From Tubulanus polymorphus (Eukaryota > Nemertea > Palaeonemertea > Tubulaniformes > Tubulanidae): DNA of 64,000 nucleotides. The position numbers and the translations under genes are program-made. The first letter of the stretch is position 1; each line of letters begins with the position of its first letter. The notes beneath the pieces were generated by a model. It did not search any database. It had not been told where the DNA came from and saw only the letters and a program-made list of their open reading frames with translations. Shown here in pieces: positions 1 to 10,306 of this stretch. The DNA lies in contig NC_134027.1 in assembly GCF_964204645.1 (NCBI RefSeq), positions 5,444,485 to 5,508,484 on the forward strand. Direction: 5' to 3'.

Positions 1-1166
1 ACCGAGAACGTACTCACTGGTAGTCTGTCACAGTATTGGTTGGTAGTTACAAAAACATTCATTTACAGAAACATCTTTGGACATGAGGTGAAAATTATTA
101 GATATTTTTGGACTTTATTCTGACCTCAAAGAGAATCAATTTTGATTAAAATTTTGACGATTTTATTTCGAGATATCATGTCAGAATTCCAAAAATGTTT
201 TTTTATCTCATGTCCCCAGGACGCTTCTGTAGCTTACAACTGTTACAAAATAATATACAGCAAAGTTGTTCATCTATCGAGACCGTCCTTATATAAATGG
301 ACATCGCTCAGAGGTTATATCTGAGAACCACATTATCAAAATTTTTTGGGGCCCTTCAGTTCCAACAACTAAATCAAAAACAAACCCTCCCACATTCCTT
401 ATGCATCAGGCCTAAAATCTTGAACATATAAAAGCTGTTACTTGTTTTTAACTAAGCAATAGCAGAATGTAGGGATATACAAGTGTAATTTGATAAAATA
501 TTGCATGTTGATTCCTTATCTAAAATGTGTTCACACGCCTGTTAGTTGGAGTATATTCCACAAATCCATGATAGATGAAAGTTAAAAACTGGGGCGAAAT
601 TTCGAGAATTTCTCAACTCAGTGGATATGGACATATATTCATCAAACAATAGCCTGTGATGTGAACTATGGACGATTCTACAAAACACATCCATTAGGAT
701 TCATGTAGGGTTCTTGTACACCTTAATTATTACATGTCTTAATAAATAGCTAGCTAAAGAGTTAAATAATATTTACATACACTATACATATACACATTAA
801 TATCAATTCCAAGATTCCTATATTAGTAATGAAGATAAAACGATTTATAGCCACACATTTCATAGCTCACATTGTTAAACATGATTGAACTTCATGAACT
901 ATCTATTCTAATTTGAATAAATGGTTGAAGTATAAATGATTCTGTAGGGTTGAAGTTAACACTGGGAAGTGCGATTTAAGTCCTGAGTATACATTACATT
1001 TAATTCCCGGTACATAAGTCAATATGATATGTGAAAATACATGTATTTCCTTCATACTCACAGTTTACCTTTAGATCTTCAATATCAACTTCAAAAATGC
1101 TTATAACCGTATCAGCAAAAGCATTTAGTATCAATAATCATTTTAAATGATGTACACGACTAGTTA
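1..1166. other. 3' flank of RAD54L2
   Basis: No gene is visible here. The stretch follows the stop codon of the minus-strand RAD54L2 gene and should hold its 3' UTR. Candidate poly(A) hexamers read on the minus strand lie at 999-1004 (ATTAAA), 162-167 and 114-119 (both AATAAA); the sequence does not show which is used. Confidence 0.5.
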
Positions 1167-4100
1167 CTACTGACATTGGTCAAGTAATGCTTTATTTGAA
1201 CGCACTGCAAAAATGCGCCCCTCTGCAGTTCGAATGTATACACCTTTTTGAGTTTTAATCACCATAATCTGTTGTCCAGCTGGGATTCTAGATGGAGTCC
1301 CGCTGTCTGTACTCGTGTTTGTACCAGGCATAACAATGTCAGTGGTCGTTACGACTTGGTGAACGGACACACCAGAGTTCTGTAATTGCTGCGATGCGAG
1401 GAATGGAGGACGAACTTTCTGATGCGGCTGCATTGGAATCGGAGTCGGTAATGTTGGATGTAAAAGAGGTGCATCATATGGTCTACGGTTTGCTATCATA
1501 GGATTCGGTCTCATTGTAGCAGAATGTCCCGCTGCAGTAGGATAATAGGCCGCGTACGATGGCCTCTGGTATGTTAAATTGCGTTTCTTTTCACGCTCAT
1601 ATCTTTGCCGAGCTAAACGTTTCTCAGCTTTGGTCAGTTTACATTCTTTCTGATCGAGCAGTAACGATTCATGGTTAAACGGAGCTTTCGTTAACCATCC
1701 TATCACCGAAAATAGAACGCGAGATAGTACTTCATCTTCAATGACGGGCAAATCAGCTAGATCAACTGAAGGCATGTCTTTGTCTTCGTATTCAAGTAAC
1801 GAATCAACCTGACGACGACTGAAGTTATTATTTGGATTCATTTCGTCGACAACGCGGTCGGCGACAGTTTGCTTCGAAACCTGACGCTGATATATTTTAT
1901 TCTCCAGCGTATTATCGGTGACAAGACGATAAATGTGGCACGGTTTCGTTTGTCCGTAACGATAAATTCTACACACAGCCTGAGCGTCATGACACGGATT
2001 CCACGACGCATCCATAATAATAACCCGATTAGCACCGATCAAATTTATACCGAGGCAGCCCGCCTTCGTAGACAGTAAGAATAAATGCAAGTCAGTACTT
2101 TCTGGATTATTAAACATATTAATCAGTTTTTCTCTATCAATTCCCGATGTGCTACCATCTAATCGAAAGTAATGTTTGTTCCTGACCCAGTTCTCCACGC
2201 AACCCGGCACAGGTACACGAGTCTTTCCGAGGTATTCTTCGATTAAATTCAAAGTCATTAAACTTTGGCTGAATATAAGTAGTTTATCACCGAAGGCAAG
2301 AATTTCACGAATCATTTCGAACAAAATAACAAATTTTCCGCTATTTTGAAGATTTCCGGGAATATAGTCTTTCAACAGTTCTGTGGCCCAGTCGTAAGTT
2401 ATCACAGTATCTCGTTTACTATTGCTCTCATCCGGCAACATCTTTGAATCTGCTGCCTCCACAGCGAGATCAGTTGCATTCTTTGGCGTTTGTTTGTTTT
2501 TAGTTTTTGTTTGTTTCTTTGATTTTTTGCCCGCATCGTTGTCAGGATCACCGATATCGAGGTCATTTTCGACATCTGTTCCTTTTCGTTGGTTGAAGAA
2601 CTTATAGATAACATCGGGATGGTTCCAAATCTTGCAGCACACCGAGAATGCTTTCAGAGGATTCATTGAAGCCCAACTTTCCAATTCTAACGTTAAGATG
2701 TTCATGAATTCTTTGTACAACGCTCTTTGTATATCAGACATCCGGACTATAATCACACATTCGTGTTTTACAGGTAGGGTGTACTTTAATACGGCATGTC
2801 CGCGTCTCTGAACGAATCCTTCCAATAAACTGTGTAAAACATGAGCACGTTCCCGCATTACTTTCAAATCTTGCTGCGTGCTGTCTACGCATTGCGCATT
2901 CATTATCGGACGCTCGAACATATTACTAAATTCCAGCTTTGTTCCGAGAAAGTTTGGACGAACGAAATCAACCATGCACCAGTATTCGACTAAGTTATTT
3001 TGTAGCGGGTATCCAGTCAACACCACTCGACGTTTGGTGTGAATTTCTTTGAGAGCTTTTGATATTCCAGCTCCACTGTTCTTTATACGATGGCCTTCAT
3101 CGCAAATAACGAGATCGGGTCCAGGAGATAACAAGGCAACTTGCATATCAATAGCGAGCTCCTTATTTCGATCTTCTTCTTCGAGATCAATGACAATTGG
3201 ACCGGCATTTTTCTTTGGTTTACGAGGTTTCTGAGGTTTTCGTGTGGCTAAAAGTCTATACATTTCATAACCCATCAACAGTACACCACCTTGACGTTGC
3301 CATTTATCGACTACAACAGCCCTGGCTTCCATGTTTTTCTGATTATCATTGATGGTATGAAGTTCGAAGTTTCGAGGACGCACATCATTTGTTTGGTCAC
3401 CGGTTGCACTATTAGTTGGCAACCAAACATTAAATTCATGTATCCAGTTTTGCAGTGTATTTATGGGGACAATGCAGAGTACCGATTTTGCCGAGGTATG
3501 ACGCAGAAACACATCGATAAACGATATAACCTGAATTGTTTTTCCCAATCCCATACTATGCGCTAAAATGCAACCGAATCCGCGACTAGTCTTAAAACGA
3601 GATAACGACTCGACGAGATTGTCATATAAAAATCGAACGCCACCAATTTGATGAGGTTTCACCGCTCTCGATAATTGAGGCGGCAAGAATATATCCGGTT
3701 CATCTTCCGGATGACCAACATTGACTAACACTAAACCCGATTCATCAGGTCGGTTTTGCGTGTCATCCACATGTAGCCCACTATTCTCCGTATCATCGTT
3801 ATCATCATCTTCATCCTCAGCAACATCGCTCAGAGGAACAACATCTTCATCATCGCTTGAAATATTAATGACATCAGGCTTCTTTTCAAATTTATGATGT
3901 TTTATCTGTAAATCTTTGGGTTTAACATCTATTTCCTCATCTGAACTTTCAAGCAATGCCTTTAAACATTGATTGTTCATTAGTTTTTTCTGTTGCTCCT
4001 GCAGACGTTTCTTTCGCTCAATTTCTTCTTGCTGGGCAGTTTTCGTTTCTTCTTCTAAATCATTTTCCTTGATGATTTTTCTGATATTCCTTCTTTCAAA

Positions 4101-6020
4101 TTTATTTTTGCGACTCGTTTCATCGCTGTCTTTTTTCACTCTTTTCTTACGTTTTTCAGTTTTTGACTTTTTACCAGATTTTTCAGTATCTTGTTTACGT
4201 TTCCGTTTCTTTGTTTTTACCGGACTTGGCTTTTTTGAATCCGTCTTTGATACAGTTTCACTCAAAACAGAAGGAATGGTGGATGCATTTAGTTCATTTT
4301 CACTTTTGACTTTTACAGATTCTGTCAGATCTGAATCATCAGGATTGTAGGACTTATTACTAGCCACACTGTCAAAATCATCAGTACACTCAGTTTTAAT
4401 GGTAATTCCACTTTTGGAACCATCTTCACCCATTTCTTCATTATCTTTATTGCCACCATTCACCGAAGAAGTTTCATCTTCTTCATCAGCACTTGATTCT
4501 GAACTTCCAGAGCTTTCATCTTCACTGCCATCATCGCTGCTTTCTCCAGAAGATGACATTTCATGCTCTTTTCGCGATCGTTTTAGCAACCCAGATCCAT
4601 TAGTCGACACTGAACACCCTATAGATGATGGCGTTGTTCTACCGGATTCAGTTCCAGCTTGAGATTTGTCACTGGCCGCACTACAGTCATTAGATAAAGA
4701 CAATTGTGTATCAACTTCTTTTCCAATCAATGATGCTTCAGCAGATTTATTTTCAGTCGATTCTGCAATTTTTTCAGGATTCTTTTCATCGACAGTGTTT
4801 TTGGCACCCATAGGAACTTCAGTGGAATCACTGGCAACAGGAATTGATACAGTATTTTCTTTACCATGTTTTTCTATTTCAGATACAGCTACTGTTATGC
4901 TGTCTGTTGATGGTACGGTGCAAGCATTGGTAAATGATATAGGAGCTGATGTTGGAGTTGATATTTTATTAATTCCAGTTGATGCCGATGAGGTAATCAT
5001 GCTTTCCAATGATGTCGCCGGTGCTGTACTTTGATTTCCTGTCGACCAACTAGAGGTTTGATCAGATTTATAGTTGTTGGAAGTATTATTGCCCAATAAT
5101 GCATCAATCGCATGATTGAAGTCATTAGATGAGTTAATATTACTAACTTTACTCTGACTGGGCTGTTGTTGTGGATATGTTGGATAACCAAGAGGCCAAG
5201 CCGACAGTCTATCAGACAAGTTTTCCTTCGAAGTTTGATTTGATAGAGAACCATTTGATGACATCATATTATCAGTTCCCGTGAATCCCATTGTATTCAT
5301 TGGTGGTTGAATCTGTGGCATGGGGTAGCCCATCGACCAGAAGGAAGAGTCATTGGACATTGTGTCTTTTAAACCATTATTTGAGAAGGACATTCCATTA
5401 CTGGAGGTATTGCAGTTAAAGTTGTCTCTTCCCAAGAGTGACATCATCGAATGTTCGTTTTGGGAACTAGAACCGCTCATTGACCAAGCCGACGGCTGGT
5501 GGAACATATCGTTACTTTTAGCAGCAGTACCTGTCACCGACTGTCCCATATTTCCATAATAGTTACTCCTTCCAGTATATGGCAACATATTGGGGTCGTT
5601 CATAGCGGGTGGGCCACCATATGACCAAGGCATTGGATCGCCCAACTTTTCATTTTTAGATTTATCATTTACTAATGCATCAAAACTGTAGCTGTTATAA
5701 TTTCCATATGATGGCAATGCATAATTTTTCCCTTGATGTTGTGGTGTATTTGGCAGCTGGTTACTACTTGGAAAACCCATTGACCAGGGAGGCTGATTCC
5801 CCATATGAGATTTGGTATTACTGTAGGAAGTTCCACCTGGTTGACTGGTATCACCAAATGAAAACATGGCCAATTCTTGTCCCATCAACGACATATCCGA
5901 ATGACACATCGACGACCATGGTGGCAATCCTCTGGAAGATTTATTTTCGCTGGTCTGGTGGTTACTCGCGTTGTAGGGCATGGACAAACCACTGCTATTA
6001 TTGAAGTGCCAATTATCCAT
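1167..6020 (-). CDS. RAD54L2: RAD54L2/ARIP4-like SNF2-family chromatin remodelling ATPase
   Basis: Predicted nuclear SNF2 ATPase of 1617 residues in one uninterrupted coding exon. Seen: a long Met/Ser/Asn-rich disordered N-terminus (to about residue 450), acidic and Ser-rich blocks, a basic nuclear-localisation-like stretch near residue 600, then the helicase core. Walker A is AHSMGLGKT (residues 820-828), the Walker B box is DEGH (974-977), the motif GYPLQNN follows, and motif VI CRIYRYGQ lies near residue 1350. The DEGH box, the AHSMGLGKT form and a C-terminal segment VIKTQKGVYIRTAEGRIFAV point to the ARIP4 branch rather than RAD54 or ATRX. Known for the family: DNA-dependent ATPase, nuclear receptor cofactor, and a role in resolving trapped topoisomerase complexes. 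A 3' splice acceptor just upstream (exon base 6061) implies at least one noncoding 5' exon. The length is somewhat above the vertebrate protein, mostly in the N-terminus. Confidence 0.95.
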   Translation of the reverse strand: MDNWHFNNSSGLSMPYNASNHQTSENKSSRGLPPWSSMCHSDMSLMGQELAMFSFGDTSQPGGTSYSNTKSHMGNQPPWSMGFPSSNQLPNTPQHQGKNYALPSYGNYNSYSFDALVNDKSKNEKLGDPMPWSYGGPPAMNDPNMLPYTGRSNYYGNMGQSVTGTAAKSNDMFHQPSAWSMSGSSSQNEHSMMSLLGRDNFNCNTSSNGMSFSNNGLKDTMSNDSSFWSMGYPMPQIQPPMNTMGFTGTDNMMSSNGSLSNQTSKENLSDRLSAWPLGYPTYPQQQPSQSKVSNINSSNDFNHAIDALLGNNTSNNYKSDQTSSWSTGNQSTAPATSLESMITSSASTGINKISTPTSAPISFTNACTVPSTDSITVAVSEIEKHGKENTVSIPVASDSTEVPMGAKNTVDEKNPEKIAESTENKSAEASLIGKEVDTQLSLSNDCSAASDKSQAGTESGRTTPSSIGCSVSTNGSGLLKRSRKEHEMSSSGESSDDGSEDESSGSSESSADEEDETSSVNGGNKDNEEMGEDGSKSGITIKTECTDDFDSVASNKSYNPDDSDLTESVKVKSENELNASTIPSVLSETVSKTDSKKPSPVKTKKRKRKQDTEKSGKKSKTEKRKKRVKKDSDETSRKNKFERRNIRKIIKENDLEEETKTAQQEEIERKKRLQEQQKKLMNNQCLKALLESSDEEIDVKPKDLQIKHHKFEKKPDVINISSDDEDVVPLSDVAEDEDDDNDDTENSGLHVDDTQNRPDESGLVLVNVGHPEDEPDIFLPPQLSRAVKPHQIGGVRFLYDNLVESLSRFKTSRGFGCILAHSMGLGKTIQVISFIDVFLRHTSAKSVLCIVPINTLQNWIHEFNVWLPTNSATGDQTNDVRPRNFELHTINDNQKNMEARAVVVDKWQRQGGVLLMGYEMYRLLATRKPQKPRKPKKNAGPIVIDLEEEDRNKELAIDMQVALLSPGPDLVICDEGHRIKNSGAGISKALKEIHTKRRVVLTGYPLQNNLVEYWCMVDFVRPNFLGTKLEFSNMFERPIMNAQCVDSTQQDLKVMRERAHVLHSLLEGFVQRRGHAVLKYTLPVKHECVIIVRMSDIQRALYKEFMNILTLELESWASMNPLKAFSVCCKIWNHPDVIYKFFNQRKGTDVENDLDIGDPDNDAGKKSKKQTKTKNKQTPKNATDLAVEAADSKMLPDESNSKRDTVITYDWATELLKDYIPGNLQNSGKFVILFEMIREILAFGDKLLIFSQSLMTLNLIEEYLGKTRVPVPGCVENWVRNKHYFRLDGSTSGIDREKLINMFNNPESTDLHLFLLSTKAGCLGINLIGANRVIIMDASWNPCHDAQAVCRIYRYGQTKPCHIYRLVTDNTLENKIYQRQVSKQTVADRVVDEMNPNNNFSRRQVDSLLEYEDKDMPSVDLADLPVIEDEVLSRVLFSVIGWLTKAPFNHESLLLDQKECKLTKAEKRLARQRYEREKKRNLTYQRPSYAAYYPTAAGHSATMRPNPMIANRRPYDAPLLHPTLPTPIPMQPHQKVRPPFLASQQLQNSGVSVHQVVTTTDIVMPGTNTSTDSGTPSRIPAGQQIMVIKTQKGVYIRTAEGRIFAVRSNKALLDQCQ

Positions 6021-9000
6021 TCTCGCTAATCATCTAGATGTTTTCAAGACTAATCTGATACCTGAAATTATAACGGACATGAATTTATTAGAAATGTCAA
6101 CACAACAATGCATTATATTTGATAGATATTGATTTGACTATACACACTACTTACTTTCATTTCATTACATTTTTATCCTCTTTAAAATGATGCTCTTCAA
6201 CGCAATGGTGGTAAATTTATGAATGGTTCTTTGCTCAAAATCAGAACTCTACAAAAAAAAAGTTTAAAGAATGATTAATGCACGACATACTGCTGAAGTT
6301 GAGGAAATGAGGTAATTAACTGATTACTGAAGAAATGAATACCATGGAAAGTACAGAAACTATAACATCACAGCGCAAACAACTAATGATAACCAAGTTC
6401 TCAATGAATATCCATGGTATAACGCACAACAATATGAACACTCCTTACATATAAGTCCCTCTTAATAAATATCATGTATCAAGTTACTAAGATATAGGCA
6501 TCTACTGGCCCGATTTTAAGCCACTCGAATCATGCATCCTACACATGGACTTGTCGCAATATGCCGATTTCATAGAAAATGGGGAGGTGTGCCATCTCTA
6601 GGATGAGTGTACATCTCTACAGTGGTTCTTAAAGAAAACTCCAGAACCTTACGTAGCCGATACATTTTATAATAGGTGTATGTAAGGATACATAAATGGT
6701 AGAGCTATTGTGATATTTGGATCCAAGTTGTAAGATAAGCATCTTCTACCCTAGTGATGCTGCCCTATTTCTAATGTGAAATAATACAGTAACCAGTTTA
6801 AGCCCTAAGGAAAACCCTACTAAATTGGTTGAATCAAATTAGAGAAGAATTGAATCGATTTAATTAATCAATCATGTCATCTTGTCCTTGTTAGGGAATC
6901 GTAACTGATCAGCATTAACATTACATGATACATAAGAGGTAATTCACAATATCAAACAAGTGACTTAATTATTAGAACACTTATTAGTCGCGTTGTTATG
7001 TAATGTGGGAACCAACAACGAAGACGGACGAAAGTCCGAAACACAGACTATAACAATCAGAGATCATTGCTCAAATTCACGAGATAATTCAACATTTCTG
7101 TCATACGAAAATAGTTTATCAGTCGGATTTGAAATTATTACCATTTAATCAGAAATCAGTTTGTGGGAATTGGTGCATATTGAGAATATATTGTAGATTT
7201 TCTTCTAGAATAATGCACAATTTCATTATCATAGAGTATCGTAAATTAGCGACCTCTATTCCCCTAATCGCTGGCTGCCGGCATCGGCATCCGACTCGGA
7301 CTGTCATGCGGACTTTCAATTCAATTCAATAGTCACTTTATTCATACCGTTTGCCGGTACTGCAAGCACGGCATCAGAATCACATACACATCGATTAAGT
7401 TGACAAATGTTTCACATGATAATGAGAAAAAAAGAACAGTTCTAAAATTGTGCCCGCGCAGTTAACCTGTCTTCAAGGCGTTCTACTTGAAGTAAGACAA
7501 CTAGTGGAGAATAGCAGGGCCGCTGAGCACTGAGTAGTCACACCGGCCGCAAGGTACGATTATTTTCATGACAATTGCACAGGTAACTCTATCTATTGAA
7601 ATATCAATAGATACAAGAAGTGACGTTTGCTTCTCTGATCTCTTTCACGTTTGCCGTCAGTTGCGTCATGACTCAACTGGATTCTTCGATATCATATGCG
7701 TCTCTAGTTTGATAGTTTTCATATTTTCGATCGAGTCAATGCTCAACTGTCATTTCAATTCAAATAGCGAAAAGATGAATGGCACGACGTGAGCTTTAAA
7801 TGCGCGCATGATTGTAAAGCGCCTCGAATTACCATGAAATATCTTAAATGTTGCAGATCAACTCTTGTCGATTTTTCAGTCAAACGAATTCGTGACGTAG
7901 CCTAATATCGAAGTTCATTCTGAAAGCCCCTTAAATAAGGCTGGAAAGTAGCATTTGATCTCCCATTGATGCAAATAATGCGCAAACATGTTTGCGGCAA
8001 TTTCTCGGAATTGTCTGGCTGTGAGTTCGCGTGTCTTCTAGAGGAATGACTAAATCTAGCTTGGTCAGTGACGTAGTGTCTCTTGCAAATGATATGTATG
8101 ACCACGGGGATATCTTCTCAAGTAGAAGTGATAGTCTATGATGAGAAATTATTGACTATGCTGACTCTGTTGACGGACTGTGAATATGAAAAACGGCACT
8201 GATTCAAAAAGAAATATCGATGCAAAATAACATGATTATATGCCATGAAGTGGGATTTATGAACGCCGGGTTTCAACATAAGATACACGGTGGCAAGTAG
8301 CAAATGTTACAGGAATTGGTAATTTGTTTGATATCGGTATAGCACGCGAATAATCCACGCCACCATGGCTCGGAGCATCTTTCCTAATAGAAAGGGCAAA
8401 TAGTATCATCCGTTCGGCACGAGGATGTTAGTTTGAAACCGAGATAACAACGGCAATTATCGTAACCCCAAGAATAGACTTAACCCGCGGAGGCTGTACA
8501 CATTCCCTAATTTTTAATGCATTTATCACCAGGATCATCATCATTATCATCATCAAATCAAAATTCATAATTAGAAATGTTTTTTAAGGTCTCTTAGCTG
8601 CTCAGCATTTCACCAGCCGTAAAGCAATTGGGCGTCGGAATATGAGGCATTTATATCAGCTGTTGAAAACATCTCAGAAAACGACATTAGTATCGGCACC
8701 ATTAAACAAGAAACACGATGCAACTTCCATGCGCTACTTATGCGTTATATCATAGCTACAGCGTGGATTAGAACTGATTTACAACCGTCTTCGTCAACTT
8801 CAAGTATTATGTCGCGAAGGTCGGAGCACTGCTTGTTTCTAATATTCGTGCGGTGATTGGAGGCTATATCGCAGCCTCTGTCGGTTGCTCCCGGAATATC
8901 TCCTCATCGAATACCATTTTTGCAACACGTAAGTACAGTGGAAGGCTCTATTCCATTTCTATATCTTCTCTGCTATTAGTGAAACAAAGTTATGTATCGA

Positions 9001-10212
9001 TATATTTCATGTTTGTTTATAACGAAATTATCATTCAGCAATATATTCGTGAATTAAGAATTACTTCTGTTTTGGTGAAGGCTCGTTTATCTCTAACATT
9101 CATTTTCTAAAACTTATTTTCAATTTTCAAAACCACATAGGAGTTCGTGTATAAACCGTGTGTATGAATGATTTATTTATCACTGTCGCTCGGTAAAAAT
9201 TAAATGCATTTAGGTGATGTTGGTGTGACAAAGCGTGTAACGTGAAAAATCGTAAATTTTGAATCTCCTACGACTTGGCAATTGCATACGTTATCTCGTA
9301 ACAGTCACACGTGTTCTACGATTCAGCGTATTTTTGCCATAAATTACCATACAATCATCATCGGTAAACCGTATAATATCATTGCGTCAATGGTAATCGG
9401 TACATTGCCATAAAAGTATATTATGATATGTGTCTTTTTAGTACCCCGATAAAACTTGATAGTGATAGCCACCATTGCCCGCGGGACTAGCTGTTATATT
9501 GCCTTGGTCCTGAATGATAAATTATTCGTTTTATGTCTCTTTTGATCAGTGGCTTAGGCTAGTAATGTTTTAGCAGTATTTCATTCTATTACGACGGTCA
9601 CGTGTAGAGTACCATCACGGTTGACATGTGGATGACGTGCACTCAATTTGCGCAGATCGACAACGGAATAAACGATGAGTGTCTTTTTTTAGGTATCACG
9701 AAAAATCTGTGTTAGAATACTACGAAACGACGAAATAGAACGTTGAAATAAAATGACTCAACACAGTTGAATTCTCATCACTAATTTACAAATTTAATTC
9801 CGCTTTGAAATTCATAATTTTCTAGTCACGTTTTTATTGTTCAACCGATGAATTGAGTGAGGAAATGAATGATGTGTCTATCGATCGACATAACCGTTGT
9901 TAATATTGTTCTCGCGTATACCATAAACAATTACACCGTATGATTTTTAACTCGTACTCTATTTTTTCCACTGGAGAATAATTTTCACAAAATCATTTTT
10001 TAGGTTTTAACCAATCCCTAAAGTTATTCAATACATATTGCTGATAACGAGAAGAGTTAGTGAAATACGATAGGCCTGAACATTGCATTTTAGCATGTTT
10101 GACTGAATTCCGGAGTGACAAGGTCCGGAGTGACAATGTCTACCCACTCAGCTACATTTGGCCTCTGTGAAAACTTGTGCATATTTCATAACTTCGTCTT
10201 TTTCTGTTGCAG
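6021..10212. other. Intergenic region between divergent RAD54L2 and paralog A; candidate 5' UTR exon
   Basis: No protein-coding gene is supported. On the minus strand an acceptor (TTTCAG before 6061) shows that the RAD54L2 leader is spliced, so its promoter lies somewhere to the right. On the plus strand a strong donor (AACAC then GTAAGT, exon end 8928) lies upstream of the acceptor at 10211-10212, and the two could join into a spliced 5' leader for paralog A. The start of that leader exon cannot be placed. Confidence 0.4.
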
Positions 10213-10306
10213 TTCCTGCGTCAAAATGAATGCTCAAGCCAGATCGGATTGCGTGTTGACATAAATGCCCTCTCTAAACATCGTGTTGCGGTCCCCGGTC
10301 TCTTCC

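Noticed and set aside
3973-5034. Plus-strand frames opposite RAD54L2, Ser/Leu/Phe-rich
   Set aside because: They are antisense shadows of the Ser/Lys/Glu-rich coding region, with no independent motif.
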